A stretch of 59,011 bases of DNA from a virus, in IMG/VR virus record IMGVR_UViG_3300049215_000847, positions 1 to 59,011 of that record. The stretch is one strand, 5' to 3'. Within the stretch, counting starts at the first letter, position 1; every line of letters begins with the position of its first letter. Shown here in pieces: positions 26,301 through 34,251 of the stretch. A model generated the notes under the pieces. The model searched no databases, was not told the origin of the DNA, and saw only the letters and a program-made list of their open reading frames with translations. Position numbers and translations under genes: made by a program.

Positions 26301-27480
26301 AACCGGAACGGTGTCCTGGGCTCTGTTCGCCGGCGCCGACGAACTGCGGATGTGCTTCCAATCCTCCGGGAGCGCGACCCCGTCGACGATCAGCATCACG
26401 GCCCTACAGATCGCCTCATACGGGGCGCCCGATCCGCTGGCCGACTCCCTGGTCTTCCGCGTGAAGCGCATCTTCCATGGGGGTGTCTGGGGCGATGAAT
26501 GCACCGCGGTAGCGTCGAACGGCGACGGGACCGGCACGATCACCTTCGCGACGGCCACCACAACCCATCAATTTCAGCAGATCGATTCGACTCATGGGTA
26601 CGACCTGACGCTGCTCGCCAAGCCGCTCGGCGACGCCGGTAACGTGCCGATTGCGGATTTTCACGTCATCGACAACACGGGCGGGGTGTACCACGTGTCC
26701 CCCGATCCGGTGGCGGTGGGGCTATCGACCTCAGGCGGGTATGTGTTCGAGATGCGGGCGTTGCCGACCGTGGTGACCTCGACTACGATCGGCGACCCCA
26801 ATTTCGTCAACGCGTATGCCGCTGCCGGGTTCGGCGGGGCAGGAAACGAGGAAGCGAATCGTCTGATCCGGATCGTCCGCGGAAGGGGCCGCGGCCAGGT
26901 CCGGCGAGTGGCGTCGAACAATGCCACCACGCTGACGATCGAGAAGGCCTGGGATACGACGCCGGACACCACCAGCCGCTTCATTATCGAGGAGCAGGCC
27001 TGGCAGCCCGAGTTGACAGCCAAAGAATCCTCGGCGGCGCTCACCAGCTCGCCGGCGCCGACGGTGGCCAGCCTCTCGATCGATAACTACCGTCAGCAAA
27101 CGATCCTCGTTGAGGCGCTTGTGGCCGATCCCAATGGCAACACCTCCTTGAGGCGCTGGTCGCCCATGCGCGAGATCTATGTGTGGGGCGCACAGGGCAC
27201 GGTCTACCTGCCAAATCCCCAATATCCTGGCAATTCCTATACGATCCAGCCAACCGACAGTCTGATCGTCGTGGATTGCTCTGTGAACGGCGCTCCCTTC
27301 GTTGTCACGAATCCGGTTTTTTCGTCGGTGCCCAACCAGACCTTCCAGGTCGCCAAGAAGGACTCCACGGCCTACACGGTCACGGACCAATGCCAGGCTG
27401 GCGATACCTATGATGACGGCTCGACCTCGACGGTGCTCTACAACCGCGGCGATTCCACAACTTTCAGGGTGCACGGCTAG
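23365..27480 (+). CDS. Tail tip/central hub protein (gpL- and gpJ-like fusion)
   Basis: 1371 residues from a GTG, four bases after the previous gene. The first 330 resemble the lambda gpL/DUF2163 type, with a cysteine pattern RCVNYFPANA, SCGYNPDQ, GDCRRG and ISCGYTKADC plus AIQWAP, as in Fe-S-binding gpL. About 530-840 resemble the gpJ-type hub: NPAWVLFDALVW, AAAICDVPV, RFIAEFSVEDRRKGNELVASLL. The rest is a set of fibronectin-like beta domains. A single protein thus seems to replace two lambda genes at the tail tip and probably starts adsorption and DNA release. Confidence 0.75.
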   Translation: MSLTTIPASKEGPYAPCLLATFTFPDGSVLRASTHNYNSAEGGNQYAGNDYLARVDSHDIAQIQARSAQGVDRISDVTIHLYNADQYVYLNYEAAAGKGFKGAILKLAIVLMDIDPSTGLYTFSTDSPAPTKFQGICEAPQGSDGGAQTLSIRATTSHNLAKVDFPIVHVQQRCVNYFPANAAQRLAGATDISSWWWSCGYNPDQAGTDPEIGGDCRRGNTTTPYATDALGNVIADGAGIYISCGYTKADCQVRGMYTSDSSSRATGRFTAIQWAPLNRVQQSKQYSSGKWVTVLSGRNDSIYTRSYPMLYGNQWVKQPIVANVLGDANSTRCEVVLCVGDIGPDGIVEVVVNGVIVPPLGSASPLLGTGPDPLFRWNFLDQLTTTSTHTGSRNGRVNGDLGWNGQGDPYGGLATIEIVVYADLAQSGAAPSVQIWGKGPRIVKYAPIASYNNGVITLPAGAANVDIAGNSPFTVQVLGNSLAAANGVFHLSTWSYGPPGTVTLSGGPSGTGTGGYIRYLARTNNPAWVLFDALVWGNYSFPELDVDSVIAAAAICDVPVNYLDLNGNTATHARFIAEFSVEDRRKGNELVASLLRSFRAQLIPNSETGLTQVFIRQTLADQHPSPIAGSNYNTAVASITAAGAAANGYVAYLIDESVILQDGNGKPSIRGPYSLANAQAANQVSFPFQDADNQYADDSIQVADPDDVARAAGYQLGGQAIDAGLAVVGVSSFDQGIRIANVIIAEALRGNESRDTRGTRLWDVTTTHRLEHLKVGQIVLFRYQALQLQPAVPLQSPSGTNITGILCRVDAIQPTTDYRRMTVTLRWHDDYWYTDSYGQKAAPPYSEPGTVLPTRPPYPWKPYGEQPVSGDSMWAASEWNFALAQSYPSAANGWALASLTVAGNPPLNQPIGTAQPPLMARQGATANTGGSIPGGSRVYGAIAVQDAAGNWSVLSKLFSVDIPAGTDTNAVTTPAIAWQTGTVSWALFAGADELRMCFQSSGSATPSTISITALQIASYGAPDPLADSLVFRVKRIFHGGVWGDECTAVASNGDGTGTITFATATTTHQFQQIDSTHGYDLTLLAKPLGDAGNVPIADFHVIDNTGGVYHVSPDPVAVGLSTSGGYVFEMRALPTVVTSTTIGDPNFVNAYAAAGFGGAGNEEANRLIRIVRGRGRGQVRRVASNNATTLTIEKAWDTTPDTTSRFIIEEQAWQPELTAKESSAALTSSPAPTVASLSIDNYRQQTILVEALVADPNGNTSLRRWSPMREIYVWGAQGTVYLPNPQYPGNSYTIQPTDSLIVVDCSVNGAPFVVTNPVFSSVPNQTFQVAKKDSTAYTVTDQCQAGDTYDDGSTSTVLYNRGDSTTFRVHG

Positions 27481-30156
27481 ATGGGACTCGCAGTCAGAAT
27501 CGCAGGAAACGGCGCCGCAGGCAGCGGCTCCGGCGCCCTCCCCGGGTTCACCATCGGCACGCTGTCCTGCGCCTGGGTCGCGCCCACGAGCCTCGAAGCC
27601 GGGGACACGAGCGAGTTCGATATCTTCGTCCCGGTGACGCCGCCGTCGGACCCGCGGGTGCTCGGGGGGCATCTCTATCTGGAGATTCCGGACACGTCCT
27701 TTGACGCGTCGCAATGGGTCCTCGGCTCGACGCCGCTCGGCAGCGGGCGCCTGGCGGGCGCCTGGAACCCACAGGATTACGGCCAATTCTCGTACGTGGC
27801 ATCCCAGCAGCCCTGGAGGGTCCGCGTGCGCAATGTGGCGATCCGCGCGGTGACCGACATCCGCGTGTACGTGCAGCCGTATTCCGCGACGTATGATCCC
27901 CCCCCGGTGCAGGCGAACCAGGCGGGGGCCACGCCCTCCGCTGTCGTCGCGGTTGCACCGAACAGTTCCCCAAAGCCGGCCTCGGGCGCCAATGTCACCG
28001 GCTATCTGGTGCCCGGCATCAGTGCCACCGTTGGGGCGAGCGTTTACGTCAACGGCCGCCTTCAGACGCCGATCTCGGTGACGGTGGACCTGACCGGCCT
28101 CCCGAACCCGCTGCCGGACGGGTGGGCGTACCAGCTCCTCGGGTATGCCAACGGCGATCTCACGACCCAGCCTGTCTTGGCCTCCGGATATCTCCGCACC
28201 TCCGGCCTCGTTGCGTCAGGAGCGGACGGAATCTCGACGCCGCACACCTTTGGCCCGGTGACGCCGGCGACTGCCGCGGCGGTAGTGATTTATGCCGTCG
28301 CTGGCCTGATGGAGGCTTCGACGGCGCAGAGCGGGGGCGCCGGCTCGACGGGCGCCCCCGTTTTCGTATCGAACAACATTGTCGCGGGGATCACGGCGAG
28401 CGCGACGGTGACCTTTGGGGCAGTCATCGCTTCGGTGAGCGTGGCGGAGGCCGGCAGCCGGTTTCAGAATCCGCCTGGCGGTAACACCTACACCACGATT
28501 CGCACGACGCCTGCATTCTCGGGCGTCAGCGGGGCGGTGAATCTGACGGAGTGGTTCTCGCTCGACGGCGGCAGCACCTGGACGTGGCAGGGCGTCTTTC
28601 CGTTCCAGAGCGCCACGTCCCAGGACGTGCAGATCATTATCCCCCTCGGCTCTAGCAGTTTTATCGCCCGGGTGTTGCCGGGGAGTTGGCCAGGAGGGCC
28701 CGCGGCAATCCCGACCGCGTCGCTTCCGGCAGGCACCGTCGCGAGCAACACGCTGTCGCTCGCGATAGGCGCTCCCTCGTCCACGGGCGTGACCTTGGGC
28801 ATCACGAACCTCGCGGGCTCGGCTCCAACGGTATCGAACATCTTCACCGGCATCAACTCCGCCGGCGGCGCAACCGCGCAGGTGCTGTTTTCCATCGCCG
28901 CTCCGGGCAACAGCGACACCGCGCCGTACTTCTACGACTTTTGGCTCGAGTGGACGGATGCTTCTGGAAATCCGGTCAACCCCGGCGGCATGGCGAATAC
29001 TTCGGGGTGGCAGCACTATTGGGAAACCCCGAACGACGGTCGGACCCACAAGAACAATCTGGTCATCAACTACCCCGCGGGCGACTATTATCTGACGATT
29101 CAGGTGTGGGGCCGGTCTCGTAACTCGACGGCCGATAATCCTCCCTTTTCCGGCGATCCCGCCGCGGTCCTGCAGCAGTGGCCAGGCGGCCTCACGTACT
29201 ACAGGCTGCATGTTGGACGTCCGCCGGGCGGCGCGAACCAAGGTACGTCCCAGAACACCAACCAGGGGGCCTCAATCCTCACCGATTGGAGCTTCGAGTT
29301 CTCGGCGGCAGGTCTCGTAGCCGGCGGAACGGTGACCGGCTACCTTAATCCGCGTTGGAGCACGACCTACTCGACCGGCTCCATCGCGGTGAACAACGGC
29401 GGGGGGAACAGCGGCTCCAATTATGTGCGACTGACCGGGCCATCATCCCAGATCAGCCAGAACTTCGCGGTGCAACCCGGACAGCCGATCTACGTTCAGG
29501 TGTACCTCCGCAGCAACAATCCGGGCGGTACGCACAGCGTGACTGTGACGGTCTACTGGTACGACAGTTCCGGCGCGCTGATTTCGTCGTCTGTGATCGG
29601 CAGTGTCAGTGGCTACGTCTCAAGCTGGACCCTTGGGCCCAGCGGGGCGGCGTCAGCTCCGGCCGGCGCTGCTTCGGCGGGGATCGCGATCTCGAACAGC
29701 GCCTCTGAAACCTCCTCCGGCTATTGGGACGTTGATGACGTGTTTGTGCAGCCCGTCCCGAATCAGACGAGTAGCGGCCAGACCGGCGTCCTGTTCGGCA
29801 ACGGCACTGTACAGACCAGTGCTGCTCAGTCCATCGCCTCCAACACCAATGCGAATCCGTGGTATGGCACGCCAACGAGTTCACGCGCGTTGGGGGTCAC
29901 ATATCAGAATCTCACTGGTAAGTTATTGTTCGTGTGCGTCGTGGCCCTCAGCGCGATCAGCACGTCGGCGACCGTATCTGGGTACTGCTCTCCAGCGAAC
30001 CCGCCGACCGGAAGGACAGTCGCATCTCAATCGGTTTTCCCCACCACCGGGAGCACCGGCTTTGTAACGGCGACGTTTCCCGTTCCGGCTAACTATTACT
30101 ACACGGTCGTGGCATCAGGCTCGGCCTCCTTGTCAAGTTGGGCGGAGTACGAATGA
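27481..30156 (+). CDS. Tail fibre/receptor-binding type protein with carbohydrate-binding-like domain
   Basis: 891 residues, all beta, starting on the base after the hub stop codon. Several Ig/Fn-like blocks rich in Gly, Thr, Ser and Pro fill residues 1-590. About 600-760 look like a jelly-roll carbohydrate-binding module (ILTDWSFEFSAAG, SQNFAVQPGQPIYVQVYLRS, SGYWDVDDVFVQP). The last 130 residues form another strand-rich domain. Likely a side or central fibre that contacts host polysaccharide. Confidence 0.75.
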   Translation: MGLAVRIAGNGAAGSGSGALPGFTIGTLSCAWVAPTSLEAGDTSEFDIFVPVTPPSDPRVLGGHLYLEIPDTSFDASQWVLGSTPLGSGRLAGAWNPQDYGQFSYVASQQPWRVRVRNVAIRAVTDIRVYVQPYSATYDPPPVQANQAGATPSAVVAVAPNSSPKPASGANVTGYLVPGISATVGASVYVNGRLQTPISVTVDLTGLPNPLPDGWAYQLLGYANGDLTTQPVLASGYLRTSGLVASGADGISTPHTFGPVTPATAAAVVIYAVAGLMEASTAQSGGAGSTGAPVFVSNNIVAGITASATVTFGAVIASVSVAEAGSRFQNPPGGNTYTTIRTTPAFSGVSGAVNLTEWFSLDGGSTWTWQGVFPFQSATSQDVQIIIPLGSSSFIARVLPGSWPGGPAAIPTASLPAGTVASNTLSLAIGAPSSTGVTLGITNLAGSAPTVSNIFTGINSAGGATAQVLFSIAAPGNSDTAPYFYDFWLEWTDASGNPVNPGGMANTSGWQHYWETPNDGRTHKNNLVINYPAGDYYLTIQVWGRSRNSTADNPPFSGDPAAVLQQWPGGLTYYRLHVGRPPGGANQGTSQNTNQGASILTDWSFEFSAAGLVAGGTVTGYLNPRWSTTYSTGSIAVNNGGGNSGSNYVRLTGPSSQISQNFAVQPGQPIYVQVYLRSNNPGGTHSVTVTVYWYDSSGALISSSVIGSVSGYVSSWTLGPSGAASAPAGAASAGIAISNSASETSSGYWDVDDVFVQPVPNQTSSGQTGVLFGNGTVQTSAAQSIASNTNANPWYGTPTSSRALGVTYQNLTGKLLFVCVVALSAISTSATVSGYCSPANPPTGRTVASQSVFPTTGSTGFVTATFPVPANYYYTVVASGSASLSSWAEYE

Positions 30157-30509
30157 TCGACACCCAAGAACTCAGTAAGATTTCAGCCGCCGAGCTGATA
30201 CAGCTTCATCGGGCGGCGGTGCACGTGCGACTCTGCGAGGAGGAGATGACGAAGAGTCATCCCTTGCGGAGTTTCGCCCTGCGCCCGGAGGAATGGACGG
30301 AACTGAAGGCGCACCTGACGGATGGCGGTGGCGCGCTGGATGATGCCCCCCTTGGCCGCGAGTTACTCCAGGCCTTGATCGACGACGACCAGGCGGCATT
30401 CTGGAGCGCGCTAGTCCACCTGATGAAGGCATGGCTCAAGATTCGGTGTCACATCGAGCCGCTGCCGAGCGGCGGCGTCAAATTCAACGGCGTAGGAGAA
30501 CGGCCATGA
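30153..30509 (+). CDS. Hypothetical protein, possible fibre accessory
   Basis: 118 residues from the ATG overlapping the fibre stop. Mostly helical in the first 45 residues and acidic in the middle; the C-terminus is strand-like (IRCHIEPLPSGGVKFNGV). Coupling on both sides (its end overlaps the next ATG) suggests cotranslation; it may be a fibre chaperone, but no motif proves it. Confidence 0.55.
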   Translation: MIDTQELSKISAAELIQLHRAAVHVRLCEEEMTKSHPLRSFALRPEEWTELKAHLTDGGGALDDAPLGRELLQALIDDDQAAFWSALVHLMKAWLKIRCHIEPLPSGGVKFNGVGERP

Positions 30510-30775
30510 GTGAGAAGGAGAAGCCAGCAGAGCCCGAGTCGAAAGTCTATCGACTGACGGAGGCGGAGCAACTAAGCATGCAGCAACTGGACGGGCAGTT
30601 GCAGCGCGCCAAAGCACAGATTTTCGACCTCAACGTTCAGCTCGAATTGGCGCAAAAGACCTTGATGACGGCCGAGGCGCGATTTCACGGCGCCGCGGCA
30701 ATGCTGACCGATGCGCGAGGCTGGAAGACGGGGCAGTTCGCCCCGGACTTCAGCAGGTACACGAGGAAGGACTAA
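30506..30775 (+). CDS. Small coiled-coil protein
   Basis: 89 residues with a long charged heptad-like helix (about 17-60: LTEAEQLSMQQLDGQLQRAK and onwards). Located between two fibre genes, it is a candidate assembly factor or structural spacer. Family not recognised. Confidence 0.6.
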   Translation: MSEKEKPAEPESKVYRLTEAEQLSMQQLDGQLQRAKAQIFDLNVQLELAQKTLMTAEARFHGAAAMLTDARGWKTGQFAPDFSRYTRKD

Positions 30776-30782
30776 AAGAAAA

Positions 30783-31934
30783 ATGGGCTGGCTTTTTCCC
30801 AGCACGTGGGTCAACGGTCAGATTCCCGGCGGACCCGACCTTAATAGCATTGCCCACGACATTCAGCATTGGGGCGGCAATGTTGACGCCGCGAACAATC
30901 AACTAACCAACTGCGGGGGGATAACGTTCTCCACGGCGTTGGATACGGCGCATAACCTTTTTGTCGGTACCGGCGCAGGGGTGTCTGTGACGTCGGGGAC
31001 CTACAATCTGTTCTTCGGATACCGCGCGGGCACTGGCGTTACGACGGCATCGAATAACATCGCCATCGGCTCAGGCGCGCTGGCGAGTCTCACCGGCGGC
31101 AGCGGGTCCAACCTCTGTATCGGGCTCAACGCCGGAGCAACATTGAGTAACGGTTACGTCAATACCTTCCTGGGCACAAACACCGGCAGTTCCTGTACGA
31201 CGGACAATGAGCACACGCTCGTCGGGTACAGTGCCGCCCCTGTGATGAACGGTGCGGTGCAGAATGCCGGTTTTGGGGTTGAAGTGTTTTACGCCACCAC
31301 GACGGGCAGCTTCAACTCAGCGTTCGGTACCGGTTGCATGGAGAATAATGTCACCGGTTCGTACAACTCCTGTCTAGGCAACCACGCGCTGCACGGTGTG
31401 TTGGGTAACGGCAACGTCGGTATCGGTAACTATTCTGGTTTCTACGAAACCGGCAGCAATCAGTTCTATCTAGGCAATGTCGATCAGGGGAGTAATGCCG
31501 GTGAGCGGCTGTACGACCTGATGTGGGGGACATTCAACGGGGTCGCTGGTGGTCTCTCCGGTCAGCAGTTGACGGTTAATGGTAATCTCAGGGTTGCTCC
31601 GGTAACTGGAAACGGGATTGTCATATCTTGCCAAGGGCGCAGTTCCGCAGAGCGTGATTGGGGCTGGACCGCAAGTTTCGCGGCAGACGGTGATTTCGCT
31701 CTGTGCCAAAGCACCGCGGCGCTGGGAAACCCGTTTGTCGGCGTGGGCAACGTCGTGGGGTATTTCGATAAGACCGGCAATTTCGGAGTGGGGACGTATC
31801 AGCCGACGTCCAGGTTGCATGTGCTTGGGCTGGCCGCATATGCCAACAACGCTGCGGCCGTGGCCGCGGGCTTGACGGCGGGGGCGTTTTACCGCACCGG
31901 GTCAGACCCCGACGCAGTGTGCGTCGTGCATTAG
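30783..31934 (+). CDS. Tail fibre with YadA-like head repeats
   Basis: 383 residues from the ATG at 30783 (AAAGAAAA upstream). About 60-240 consist of Gly/Asn/Ser-rich repeats such as NIAIGSGALAS and NTFLGTNTGSS, the trimeric left-handed beta-roll pattern seen in YadA-type adhesin heads. The C-terminus GAFYRTGSDPDAVCVVH is a common end of phage tail-fibre proteins. It probably forms a trimeric receptor-binding fibre. Confidence 0.8.
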   Translation: MGWLFPSTWVNGQIPGGPDLNSIAHDIQHWGGNVDAANNQLTNCGGITFSTALDTAHNLFVGTGAGVSVTSGTYNLFFGYRAGTGVTTASNNIAIGSGALASLTGGSGSNLCIGLNAGATLSNGYVNTFLGTNTGSSCTTDNEHTLVGYSAAPVMNGAVQNAGFGVEVFYATTTGSFNSAFGTGCMENNVTGSYNSCLGNHALHGVLGNGNVGIGNYSGFYETGSNQFYLGNVDQGSNAGERLYDLMWGTFNGVAGGLSGQQLTVNGNLRVAPVTGNGIVISCQGRSSAERDWGWTASFAADGDFALCQSTAALGNPFVGVGNVVGYFDKTGNFGVGTYQPTSRLHVLGLAAYANNAAAVAAGLTAGAFYRTGSDPDAVCVVH

Positions 31935-32113
31935 GCAGCAGCACGGAGCACTCAGGCCAAACTTTAGCCGTCCGACAGCAAGCAGATGCTGCGGGACTTT
32001 GGGCCAGGCTGTCTGGCACGCCGGCCGCGGCCGGCGCGTTTCCGTACACCATAACGGCGACCGATGCGGCAGGCTACAGCGCTTCAGTTTCCGGGACCAT
32101 TACCGTCGGATAA
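31919..32113 (+). pseudogene. Remnant of an Ig-like (He_PIG-type) domain
   Basis: A 64-codon frame overlapping the last bases of the fibre gene ends in LSGTPAAAGAFPYTITATDAAGYSA, the C-terminal strand pattern of bacterial putative-Ig (He_PIG) domains. Only the last part of such a domain is present, without a proper first half or start. It looks like the broken end of a longer fibre that lost the intervening sequence or shifted frame. Confidence 0.45.
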
Positions 32114-32166
32114 GCAGCCGCAGCAGGGCGCAGCGCACCAGCCTTCCGAATCAAAGAGGACATCTC

Positions 32167-32904
32167 GTGAAATCCAGAGCCTTTCTTCAAATCGCCGCTG
32201 CTGTTGCGCTTCTTTCGGTTGCGGCATTCTTCTGCTGCCTGACGTGGGAGGCGCGCCGTATTCCCGCGGCGCTCGATCAGTTGGAGTCCGATGTTAACTC
32301 TCGGATTGCGGCCGCAACGGTGACGCTGGCGAGCCAAGTCGAGGCGGCGCGGAAGGATCTCATCACGACGTCTTCCGCCCAGCTCGCGACCTCCCGCCAG
32401 GAGGTTCTGACAGAGGTGGACCAGACCCGTGCCGCGCTCCTTTCCGCCGTGTCCATGGCTGCCGCGCCCGCGCACCAGGCTGCGGGGACGCTCCAGCAGC
32501 TCGCCGATGGGCTAAAGCCGATTGTCCAGCACGCGCAGAACATTTCCGCTCGCGTCGATGACGCGTCCGGCATACTTCTGCGGCGCGACGCTCTGCCGGC
32601 GCAGATTCTCGGAACTGTGGCGGCCGCCAAAACCACGCTGGGCCAGACCACCCTTACAATGCGCACCTTTCAGCAGGCAGAGCCCAAGCTGCTCGACGCG
32701 GCGCAGAAGGTGGCGGACAATTCCGATGCCGCGACCGCGAAGACGGTAGCCGCGGCGGAGGAAAGCCGCCGCCTGCTCCACAACCTCGCTGAAAATACGA
32801 CCCCGTTGCCGAAGTGGCTACGGTACCCGCTGCAGGTCATCGGCCTGGCAGGCTCAGCGGCCGTTCCGGTTGTCACCCTCCAGAAGCTCGAGACCGTGAA
32901 GTAA
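32167..32904 (+). CDS. Membrane-anchored coiled-coil protein of the lysis region
   Basis: 245 residues from a GTG. An N-terminal signal anchor (about 4-25, AFLQIAAAVALLSVAAFFCCL) is followed by a long Ala-rich amphipathic helical region (30-215), and a second hydrophobic segment near the C-terminus (about 220-240) after PLPKWLRYPL. The topology suggests a periplasmic helical rod tethered at both ends, reminiscent of spanin or holin-accessory proteins, though no family is certain. Confidence 0.55.
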   Translation: MKSRAFLQIAAAVALLSVAAFFCCLTWEARRIPAALDQLESDVNSRIAAATVTLASQVEAARKDLITTSSAQLATSRQEVLTEVDQTRAALLSAVSMAAAPAHQAAGTLQQLADGLKPIVQHAQNISARVDDASGILLRRDALPAQILGTVAAAKTTLGQTTLTMRTFQQAEPKLLDAAQKVADNSDAATAKTVAAAEESRRLLHNLAENTTPLPKWLRYPLQVIGLAGSAAVPVVTLQKLETVK

Positions 32905-32935
32905 AGCAAGTTCCAATCTCTCCAAAAGGATCACC

Positions 32936-33418
32936 ATGAAAACTCTGAATACGTTTCTGCTCCTGGTGTGCGCCTTCGCGACGCATGCCCAAACCTCCAT
33001 CTACGTTGGCGGCGGCCCGAGCGCCGGGCTTAGCGGTGCCGCCTTCAACATCACCACGGGAATCTGCGACGCGACCTCGACGAACTGCGCGCTGATTAAC
33101 TATGCCGCGAGCGGGTCCGTCCGGGATCTCAAGTCGATCACCTATACCACCACCGCGAGTGCCCGGCGTGTCCTGGCCACGGTTGCCGCCGGAAAGGGGG
33201 CGGTCGATCTGTTCGGGCTGTTCAGCGCAGGCGCGGCCGTGAACGGCTCCGGGCCGTCCTTCACCGGCGCCGGCGGCGGTGGCCTGACGTTTCACCCCGG
33301 CAGCGCGCCGAACTGGGGCTTCACCGTGGCCGCTCAGGGCGCCTACGATTCCCAAAACAAGGCGCATCCCGACGTGTATTTCCAGGCGGGCTACACGTTT
33401 CGCCAAGCCTTGAAGTGA
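32936..33418 (+). CDS. Secreted beta-rich protein, outer-membrane-like
   Basis: 160 residues with a clear signal peptide (KTLNTFLLLVCAFATHA, cleavage probably after AHA). The mature part is Gly/Ala-rich with alternating strands and ends in YFQAGYTFRQALK, similar to the final strand of small outer-membrane barrels. AAGGA sits upstream of the ATG. A phage gene for an exported protein next to lysis genes could alter the lysogen surface and block superinfection; this is inference. Confidence 0.65.
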   Translation: MKTLNTFLLLVCAFATHAQTSIYVGGGPSAGLSGAAFNITTGICDATSTNCALINYAASGSVRDLKSITYTTTASARRVLATVAAGKGAVDLFGLFSAGAAVNGSGPSFTGAGGGGLTFHPGSAPNWGFTVAAQGAYDSQNKAHPDVYFQAGYTFRQALK

Positions 33419-33422
33419 GCGA

Positions 33423-33614
33423 ATGAAACCCCAGCAGATGCACGATCTCGGGAGCACGATCGCCGGCGGAGGGGCGGGCATGGGCATGCTCCTGACCGTC
33501 AAATGGGAACTGGTCCCGCAAGGCGAAACCGTCAAAGTGACAGTGGCGCTCCTGCTGATCCTGCTGGGGTACTTCGCCTATCGCGATAGGACCCCTCCAG
33601 GAGCCTCAGCATGA
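33423..33614 (+). CDS. Holin-like small membrane protein
   Basis: 63 residues with a Gly-rich hydrophobic N-terminal region (about 10-27) and a definite membrane helix at 38-55 (VKVTVALLLILLGYFAY), ending in a short basic tail. It overlaps the endolysin start by four bases, the classical holin-endolysin order. Confidence 0.7.
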   Translation: MKPQQMHDLGSTIAGGGAGMGMLLTVKWELVPQGETVKVTVALLLILLGYFAYRDRTPPGASA

Positions 33615-34174
33615 ATCTGTCTCCATCTCTCATCCTGCCCCTCTTTCCGGGCGCCAAGTTCGCCAACGTGGCCGCGAACCTACCGGACGTCCTGTCTGCG
33701 CTGGAGGCTGCGGGCTTGGCGGATAAGCCAATGCTTCTCGTTGCGCTCGGGACGATCCGGGCCGAGACCGCGGGTTTCCAGCCGATCGGCGAGCGGATTT
33801 CCCGATTCAATACCTCGCCCGGCGGCACGCCCTTCGACCTCTACGACCGCCGCGCCGAGCTCGGCAACCAGGGGCCTCCGGATGGCGAGCGGTACCGCGG
33901 CCGCGGCTTCGTGCAGTTGACTGGACGCGCCAACTACGCGCAGCACGGCCAAGCCATTGGCGTGGACCTGGTCTCAGACCCGGACCGCGCCAACGATCCG
34001 GATATCGCCGCCCGCCTGCTGGCGAGCTTCCTGAAATCCAGGGAACCGCGCATCCGGGCCGCCGTCATGGCGGACGATCTGGCCGCGGCCCGCAAGCTGG
34101 TCAACGGAGGCACCCACGGCCTCGACGCGTTCACGGATGCGTACCGCAAAGGCGAGGTGTTGATCGCCGCCTGA
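33611..34174 (+). CDS. Endolysin, GH19 chitinase/lysozyme-like
   Basis: 187 residues. IRAETAGFQPIGE (49-61) provides the catalytic glutamates (Glu52 and Glu61) and RYRGRGFVQLTGRANY (94-109) is the hallmark of family 19 phage lysozymes. It cleaves peptidoglycan glycan strands. There is no signal peptide, so export relies on a holin. It is the last gene of the late operon, followed by a strong terminator. Confidence 0.92.
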   Translation: MNLSPSLILPLFPGAKFANVAANLPDVLSALEAAGLADKPMLLVALGTIRAETAGFQPIGERISRFNTSPGGTPFDLYDRRAELGNQGPPDGERYRGRGFVQLTGRANYAQHGQAIGVDLVSDPDRANDPDIAARLLASFLKSREPRIRAAVMADDLAAARKLVNGGTHGLDAFTDAYRKGEVLIAA

Positions 34175-34211
34175 TTCCCGACGCACTTCGACCGGTTCTC
34201 CCGCAGGCATC

Positions 34212-34251
34212 GGCCGGCTCTTCCGAGAGGAGGGGCCGGCCGTCGCGTTTT
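34212..34251 (+). terminator. Strong terminator of the late operon
   Basis: A 13-bp stem (GGCCGGCTCTTCC, 34212-34224, pairing with 34229-34241, with two or three G-U pairs) closed by a GAGA tetraloop is followed by GTCGCGTTTT. It ends the + strand morphogenesis-lysis transcript and lies between two converging genes. Confidence 0.85.

Noticed and set aside
27898-27905. Run of eight C as a possible slippage site
   Set aside because: It encodes in-frame prolines in an intact fibre gene and no alternative frame continues.
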